DNA of 64,000 nucleotides, from positions 136,501-200,500 of the forward strand of contig JAIUJO010000070.1 of NCBI GenBank assembly GCA_023846275.1, given 5' to 3'. Positions 56,670 through 64,000 of this stretch are shown in pieces. Positions within the stretch are counted from its first letter, which is position 1. Each line of letters begins with the position of its first letter. A model generated the notes under the pieces. The model saw only the letters and a program-made list of their open reading frames with translations. It was not told where the DNA came from and searched no databases. This DNA comes from Vanilla planifolia (taxonomy: Eukaryota > Streptophyta > Magnoliopsida > Asparagales > Orchidaceae). The position numbers and the translations under genes were made by a program.

Positions 56670-57168
56670 CAAAGTTTTTCCACTGAGTCTTACAAATTTA
56701 ATCTTCTAAATTCTCATTTCTCTTCTTGAACTATCAAAGTTTTTCTATATTTTTTTCTTTTATTTTGAGTTGGGCCAAACATTTGTGAAAGCCCATGTTT
56801 TGTTTGATCTAATAAAAGAACCAAGTTATGATTGAGCTCACAAAACCCTAGGTTTTAGTTGAACCAATAAAAGCTAATAGGTTGGAGGTGAACCATAAGG
56901 AAAACCTCAAGTTGTAATCTTCTATTAATGTTATTTTCTTGACCTTAATTAAGGGTAGACATAAGTTCTAATTTGAACTAAACCACCTAAAAATTATGAT
57001 GTCTCATTTTAATTTTTTCTTTTCTTTTTCTTTATCATATTAAAATTAATATATACATATAATTAAGGTTTTCTACAAACAAAAAACTATTTTAAAGAAA
57101 TAAATGCATTCAAAAATTTCTTTTAAGACCATAATTCACCTCCCTCTTATGAGTTTTCCATACTGATT
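56670..57168 (+). mobile_element. Decayed copia-type LTR, 3' portion
   Basis: Ends with AATTCACCTCCCTCTTATGAG at about 57,133-57,153, the same ending as the copia LTR near 16,640 and typical of plant copia LTRs. GGGTAGACATAAG...AACTAAACCACCTAAAAATT at about 56,954-56,997 matches the inner LTR text seen in such elements. The left limit is uncertain; the foldback element ends just upstream. No primer site or coding region follows: the purine-rich array begins at about 57,170. An old, broken fragment. Confidence 0.65.
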
Positions 57169-58324
57169 TTTACTTCATTATTAAATTAAAGAACAAGATA
57201 AAGAGATAAAAATAAATGATACATAAAAAGATAAAGAGAGAAATCAAGTTAAAGAAAAAAATGAGATTTATAGACATAAGTAGAGAGAAATAGATAAAGA
57301 AGAGAAAAATATAAAGTGAAATTTGATGATGGAAGGATGATAGAGTAACAGAAAAAAGTGAGAAGAGCAAGTTAGAGAGTGAAGAGAGAAGATAAAATAG
57401 AAAGAATGATAAAGTAGGAGAAAGAAAGTGCCATAGAGAGAAGTGAGGAAAGGAGAGTACGGGAGCAACAAATTGAAAGACACAAATAAATGAAAAGGAG
57501 CTATATTATAGAAGAGATAAGTTAGTGAGAGGTTGAAGAAATTATTGTATGGAGAAGAGGGAGAAGTAAATGAGGCAAAGAGAATGGGGGTAGAACATGG
57601 GGTAGTATGAGAAAAAGAAAGAGATAGAGCAACATAAGGTAGTGTTGGAATGCATTAACATAACTATGATGGTAAAAACGAGAGTGAATAACAAAATAGT
57701 GAAAAAAGAAGAGTAAGAGTAATAAGAGATGTACTAGAGAGAGTGCTCAAGAGGATAGAGGGATAATGGGGCAGCGTTGGAAAGGTAAAGAAAGAGTGAA
57801 AAGATGTCATAATGTGATAGAGATGGAAACAAATAAAGAGAATGAAAGATAAAGGCAAGTGAGAGCATGCTTGAGGTATCAAAGGAAAGTTACAAATGAG
57901 AGAAAGTGATGAGTGAGATGGGAGAGAGAATTATAGGAGAAAGAAAAATAGAAAAAAAAGATTATGAAATAGAGAATAAAACATTTATGACCTAAGAAAA
58001 TTGTTAACAAGAATATACAATGTCGATAAGAAAAGACACTCCATGAAAAATAGTAAGGGATGGTGATAATGAGCGATAAAAATATATATGAGAAAAGTAA
58101 GAGAAAGGTAATGAAGAAGAGAAGGTTCTACAAAGATGAAAGAGATTAGCAAATGATATGTAGCTATTTAGGAGATAGAAATAGATAAGGATGTGAGAGA
58201 TTTTGATGAATCATAACGAGAAAGTGAGACGTTTATCATGATTCTTATTTAAGGAGAGAAAGAGAAATAAGATATATGGGAGACAAAAAAATTAAGAGAG
58301 ACGAAAAAGAAGAGAGAGAGACCA

Positions 58325-59190
58325 AAAGTGATTTTTTTTATGTCATTTATGATTATAATATTCTTACATAAATAACTAATAGGTTTTAATGTCAATATTT
58401 ACTATTATTATTGTTATTATTATGCTTTTAAAAGTATTTTAAGAAGAAAAAATTATAAAGTATAAGGATATAATAATAATCACACTTTTTGTGATGAAAC
58501 TTTTTAGTCCTACAATTGTCAAATTTAATTAATTAGAATAGAAATAAAAACATTAAAAAATAATAACTTTTATCAATTATTAAATTAGAATAAGGAATAT
58601 AACAAATTTATTATAAGAAACATTAGAAAATAATTAATACAATTTTTTATACACTATAAATAAAAGATAAAGAAGAAAAGAAATAATTTAATATCTTATT
58701 GTTACATATTATTAAGGATTACTAATTGAAAATAATATGTTATAAATTATTCTCATCAATTATTAAATAGTAATAATTTGTATCATTTTTAAAAAAGTTT
58801 TATTAAAATAACCAATAATAAGTTTCTTTTCAACTTTTTTTAACATATTCTTTTAAAGAATAATGTGATTAAGAAATAAGAACTATAAAGAAGTAATTTT
58901 AAAAAGTTGATTAGCATAAGGAAGAATAAAGAAAAGTAAAACAATAAAATGAAGTAAAAAAAGGAATAATAATAAAAATTACTACAAAATTAAGAAAATA
59001 AGATAAGAAACAAAATGAAATAAGTTAAGCTTCAAAAATAAGTACATGAATAAGGGGAACCTGAACAAAGAGATGAAATAGAACAAAAAGACAAATAATA
59101 TAAGAAAAAAGAATAAGAATATTATTAAATATTATAAATTATTATAAATGTTTCTATAAAATTAATAATAATAATAATTATTATTATTAT
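58325..59190. repeat. AT-rich interlude of the 3.7-kb unit
   Basis: About 0.85 kb of AT-rich DNA with little GA bias between two purine-rich stretches, closing with the (TAA)n/(TTA)n palindrome. Shorter AT-rich interludes occur at about 60,710-60,830 and 61,850-62,320. Nothing gene-like. Confidence 0.7.
59164..59190. repeat. (AAT)n/(ATT)n palindrome
   Basis: AATAATAAT... turns directly into ATTATTATT..., giving a near-perfect hairpin of about 13 bp per arm at the end of the AT-rich interlude. Confidence 0.85.
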
Positions 59191-61774
59191 AAAGCAATAA
59201 GTATTTATAAATAAAAGGCTTATAGAGATAATGAAGGTATATGAAAGTGAAGGAACAAGATAAATGAGAGAACAAAAAAATTATTGAGTGAGAAAGAGAG
59301 GAGAGATTTATTAAGTTGATGGTGATGTTAGATAACAAATTAAGAGGCATGGGGAGAGAAGAGATGCAATAAAGAGAAAATAAGAGAAATAAGAGAAAGG
59401 ATTATGGGAAGAAAGAGTGGGGAGAAAAGAAAAAATAGACAAGCATGACAGTTGAAGAAATATAATAAAAAAGAGGAAGAAAGAATAGATTTATAAAGTG
59501 TTGATAAAAATTATGAGAGATATAGAAGATTGATAGATAAAAATATAAAAAGGTATGGAGAGAAATATATAGTAGGAATGATATAGGTGAAATAAAAGAG
59601 AATAAGAAAGGGAGGATAAACTAATAAAGAATAAAAGAAGATATCGCAAATTCAGAAAGAATGAATGAAAAGAGGTGGTTGAGATGATAGAGAAAAAGAT
59701 AATGAGGTGTAGGAGAGTGAAGAGTCATCAAGAGAAAGGAAGGCAAATATAAAAAATTGAATTAATATAAGGAGAAAAAGAAGATAAATACGAAAATAAA
59801 TACATAGTGAGAGGCAATGTGTATGATATAGCATAATAGGCTAAGATAGAGATTGAAGGAGACATGTGAACATAAATAATGTTAGAGGTACAAAAGAGTA
59901 AAAGAAGATATAGAAGGATATAGAAGATGAAGAGAAGAGAGAGAGAGAGGAGCAAGAAAAAAGATAGCTATTAGAGAGAAGGAGAAGATAAAGAGTATGA
60001 TAATGAATGCAATAAATAGAGTCCACATGGATTGAGTCACAAGTGGGAAAAATTAAGAAAGGGACAAACTAATACTGAGTGAAAGGGACATAGATAAAGG
60101 GAGAAAGAGTGTGAAAAAGGAGAGAAAGGAAATTGAGAAAAGTGAGAAATAAGAGAGAGAATGAATAAGATAGAGATATGAGGAGAAAATTGATTGAGTG
60201 AAGATAGAAAATAAAGATTAAAAAAATGAGAAAAAAGAGATAATGAGAAAGATAGAAACATAAGAGAGAGAATAAAGTGCAAGAGAGAAGAGAGAGAAAG
60301 TAAACAAAGAGTTAAAGAATAAATAAAAACATATATGGATAAGGAGATATATTAAAAAGGATTAATATATAAAAATAAAAAAAGAAAGAAAAGGCAAAAA
60401 CCTTGAGGGAGCATGATAGATATGGGGAGAAATTAAAGCAACATGAAAGAAGGAAGTGTGGAAGAGAGGAAGTTTAATAAAGCAAATGAAATATAAAATG
60501 CATGACTGTGGTGGTAGAGGTTTGAGAAAGGAAGAGAGAATTAGAATGAGAAAGAGCTTTAAGAGATTAAGAAGAAAGGTGGGGAAAAAGGAGATAATCA
60601 AGGGAATTGATGGCGGTGAAGAAGGAAAAAAGATACTAAAGTGAGAGAGGAAAGGGAAGAGAGGGAGATTAAGAGGTTAAGTTGGTGAGAAATAGATAAC
60701 TTTATGGGAAATAATAATTTATATGAAAAAGATCTTGTTATAAATGTAATTAACAATATTATATCAAAGCATGATTACTATTAAACATTATTTTAGTAAA
60801 TAACAAATATTGATAATTATATAGGAATGAAAGAGATTAGTTGTGCAATAAATTTGAGGGAGAAGAGAGAGGGATAGAAAAAGAAATTATAGATAAAGAG
60901 AGTAAGATGAAATATGAGTGAAGCAAGGAAGTGAGATTTATAGAAATAAAGCGAGAGAAATAGATAATAAAGAGAGAAGAATATAGAGTGAATGGAGAGA
61001 ATTGAAGAGAGAGAAAGAAAGAGAAAAAAAGTTAAGAGAGTGAATTAGAGAGTGAAGAGAGAAAGAAAGAAAAGTAGTTGTGAGAAAAGAGTTGGAAGTT
61101 TAAATAAAAAGAGATATAAAATGAGAGATAAAATGGGTGATAGAGAGAGGAGGGTTAGAAAGAGAGTGAGAGTGTGACAAACTAAAAGACATAAATGAAG
61201 AGAAAGAAATATAGAGATACCAAAAGTGAGAGAAGGTGGAAAGAGATAAAGAAAATTGAAGGTATAGAGAAGAGAGAGAAATGAGGCAAAGAGAAGGAGA
61301 GAATAATGAGAAAGTGAGAGATAACAAAAGACATAAAGCAAGAATGAAAAGAGTAAGAGAAAGGCATAGGTGCAACATATTAACAAGAGAGAGGAGAATG
61401 ATATAGTGAAAACAAGAAGAGGGTTTAGAGTAAAAGAAAGATAAACTAGAGAGGATAGAGGGTTAATAGGGCAATGATAAAGAGATAGACAAAGAGAGAC
61501 AATAAAGATAGTATGATAGATTAGGAAAGAAATATAGAGGAAAAAGGATAGAGAGCCAAATAGAAGAATGCATATGTTAACAAAGGAAAGTGATGGAAGC
61601 AAGAAAGTGAGAAGAGATATGGAAGTGAAAATATGGAACTGAAAGAGAGTGAGAGTTATTTGAAAAAGAAGATAAAGGTTATCATTAAGAATGTGGTAGT
61701 GAGAGGAGCAATTGTTTTATGGGAGGTGAAGGAAAGGAATAAGAGAAAAAGTAATGGATAAATTGATGTAGATC

Positions 61775-61796
61775 GAGAGAGAGAGAGAGAGAGAGA
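61775..61796 (+). repeat. (GA)11 microsatellite
   Basis: A pure GA run at the right end of the purine-rich array. A similar but shorter pure run lies near 21,031-21,048 in a GA block of the 5S-derived array. Confidence 0.9.
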
Positions 61797-61849
61797 AAGA
61801 ATTAATAAAGTTGGAGAGAAAAAAATAAAAGTAAAATAAGAAGAATGAA

Positions 61850-62320
61850 TTAATAATTCTATAAGATAACATTATTGTGAGGAAAATTACATATTTTTTA
61901 ATAATAGTTATGCATAAGTTTTTGAAATTATTAATTATTGTTAAAAAAGAACTTTAAATAAGAATGATTATATCAATTTTTTAATAATTATAATATTTAT
62001 CAATTACCATTATAGTTCTTTAGTATATTTTTATTAATCGTGAATAATTATCATTTTAACTCTTATAATTCTTACTTTTTTCTATTCTATTTCCTCTTTG
62101 TAATTAATAATAAAGTAAATAAAATACTATTAATTTTAATTAATAATATAATAATTATTCGAATACTTAATAGTAATATTTAATAATTTATTGGTTTTTA
62201 AAATTTAATTATTTTTATATAATTATTTCTTAATTATTATATTTATTATCAATAATAATTTTTATTAAGAATAATTGTTTAGTAATTAGAGACAAAAGAA
62301 TTATTGCTAATAAAAATATA
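61850..62320. other. AT-rich stretch between purine array and CA block C
   Basis: AT-rich DNA with many TTAATAATT-type words, no gene and no clear match to the 5S-derived spacer. It changes to CA-rich sequence at about 62,320 (ATATATACCCACACCCACA). Confidence 0.7.
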
Positions 62321-64000
62321 TACCCACACCCACAAATGTGCACAAACACATGCAAAGTACACAAACACGTTGATATGCACCTATAGACACACAAGAACAC
62401 ACACACATACACATAATCGAACAGTCACATGCATACACCCACACATAATGCACACACATATGCATGTGCACAAGCTCACATTTGTATGCATAAACACCTT
62501 AAAAAGTGCATACTTATACATATATGTACACACAAACACACACACACACACACACATATTTATATATATGCATGCACACAACTCACACACCAACATACAT
62601 GCACAGATACATACACATGCACAAGCACATGCACACACATGTATACACACTAATACACAATTACACAAAAACTTACATATAAACATGCCCAAGTACACAC
62701 ATGCATATGCAAACACAAAAAAATGCATATGCACACGCATTCGCATGCACTTTCACACAGCTATAGACAAACATGCATAGACACGCATGCATACAGATAC
62801 ATGAACAACACACACATGACCACACAAATGCAGGCACACACATGCAAAAAAAAAAACATAGACACATACACAAATACACAGGCATATGTGCATGCAAACA
62901 CATACACTTGCATGCAAGCATGCACATGCCTATACACATACATGCATCCATACACATACAAGCTTGCAAACATGCACACATGCATGCATGCTTGCACACA
63001 CATTCAAAAACACATGTAGATGCACATGTATCTGTATGTACTTACACAAATATGCACACACAGAAGCATACACATAATAAAAGAAATAAAGGGATTCACA
63101 TAAGTGCACATGCATGCACATATGTGCACATCCATGCACATACACGCATGCACATGCACACACATATACACATGTAAAATCTCACAAACATAGATGCACA
63201 TGCACATGTAAATACTCAAACACATTCTCATGCACACAAGTGCATACACATACACACATATGCACATGCACACACATGCAAATATATATACACATTCACA
63301 CAAAAGAATGCATGCTTGTGCAAGTAGAGACGTATACTCACAAACTAATGCACACAGACATGTGTACCCACATATCCACGATCACACACATTGACCCACA
63401 CACACACACACATGTACTCACACAAGGACTCGCATATGCATACACACTTATGCATGCACACAATCCTATATGCTCAAATTTGCATGCATGCAAACACAAA
63501 AAGCACACTCATGAACTACCACACACATGCATACATACGTACACATGCACACATTCCCACACATATTCAAGCCCATGCACACACATACGTAATCCCACAC
63601 ACACATAACCACACATAGATGCATGCACACATGCATAAATGCACAATCACAAACATAAACACAAATGAACATGCACACACAAATGCACACACACAATCAT
63701 GCGTGTGCACACACACTTTCATACATAAATGCACTCACTAACAGAAACATGCATGCACACAAACATATGTTTGTGCACACACACACACCCACAAACATAT
63801 ACACATACACATGATCACATATGCCACATGCACACACACACACACACATACATGTATAGATGTATGTGTACCTCGACACACACACATGTAGACATGAACA
63901 CACACACATGCACATATATACACACAAATATGTTGACAGCATACACTCCTATAAGAGAATAAATAAAAAATAGTCACACACATACATGCACAATCATACA
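62320..64000 (+). repeat. CA-rich degenerate microsatellite block C
   Basis: Same grammar and same strand orientation as blocks A and B. It runs off the right edge of the window. No gene is credible. Confidence 0.95.

Larger units (their letters stand above)
57170..61850 (+). repeat. Purine-rich tandem array, period about 3.7 kb
   Basis: Purine (GA)-rich on the plus strand, with AT-rich interludes. Matching text shows tandem organisation: GAGATTTATAGACATAAG at 57,264 recurs as GAGATTTATAGAAATAAA at 60,933; AATGAGGCAAAGAGAATGG at 57,569 recurs as AATGAGGCAAAGAGAAGGA at about 61,280; GAGGATAGAGGGATAATGGG at 57,750 recurs as GAGGATAGAGGGTTAATAGG at about 61,455. The offsets are all 3.67-3.71 kb. 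One full unit and about 1 kb of a second are present. No 5S-like sequence was found here. Open frames are low-complexity artefacts. Confidence 0.85.

Noticed and set aside
56840-56860. AAACCCTAGG as plant telomere repeat.
   Set aside because: A single occurrence in an LTR context, with no tandem AAACCCT array anywhere in the window.
57170-61850. A 5S-like sequence in the purine-rich array (GAGAGCATGCTTGAGG near 57,863).
   Set aside because: Only the short GCATGCTTG word matches; no box C, 5' or 3' end of 5S lies around it, and its homologous position in the next unit does not repeat it.

Overview
The window reads as intergenic satellite DNA from a large plant nuclear genome. I find no functional protein-coding gene. 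The plant assignment rests on three things: copia-type LTR ends, one of them followed by an initiator-tRNA primer-binding site and the start of a plant-type gag; sequence matching the plant form of 5S rRNA; and very AT-rich, CpG-poor DNA. The exact lineage cannot be read from the sequence.

The layout alternates between two kinds of DNA. CA-rich blocks (CA on the plus strand, dotted with ATGCAC and ATGCATGC) fill 1-14,375, about 34,265-54,345 and about 62,320-64,000, roughly 36 kb in total. Two AT-rich islands separate them. Island 1 (14,376-34,265) opens with about 2.5 kb of AT-rich sequence that ends in a decayed copia LTR, primer site and gag start. It then becomes a 17-kb tandem array of units of about 1.3 kb. 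Island 2 (54,345-62,320) opens with a foldback element split by a GC- and CpG-richer LTR, then another copia LTR end, then a purine-rich array with a period of about 3.7 kb.

The main discovery is in island 1. Each unit of the 1.3-kb array carries one degraded 5S rRNA-like sequence of about 120 bp. I can place 13 copies plus one displaced fragment: three on the plus strand (17.4-19.7 kb) and ten on the minus strand (20.4-32.9 kb). They meet at an inverted junction near 20,050. In 5S sense orientation a full unit is 5S, then about 520 bp of AT-rich DNA, about 330 bp of CT-rich DNA and about 375 bp of AT-rich DNA. The copies keep the outline of the internal Pol III promoter, but its CpG sites have largely become TpG or CpA. 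This suggests an old, methylated, silenced 5S rDNA array, or a satellite derived from 5S.

The CA blocks are not uniform. Between 34.3 and 39.26 kb there are three copies of a unit of about 1.8 kb, the middle one holding a nearly identical 280-bp tandem duplication. Between 47.9 and 54.0 kb there are two copies of a unit of about 3.8 kb, the second with an internal deletion of about 1.2 kb. The very long open frames across the CA blocks are by-products of the repeat and are not annotated as genes.
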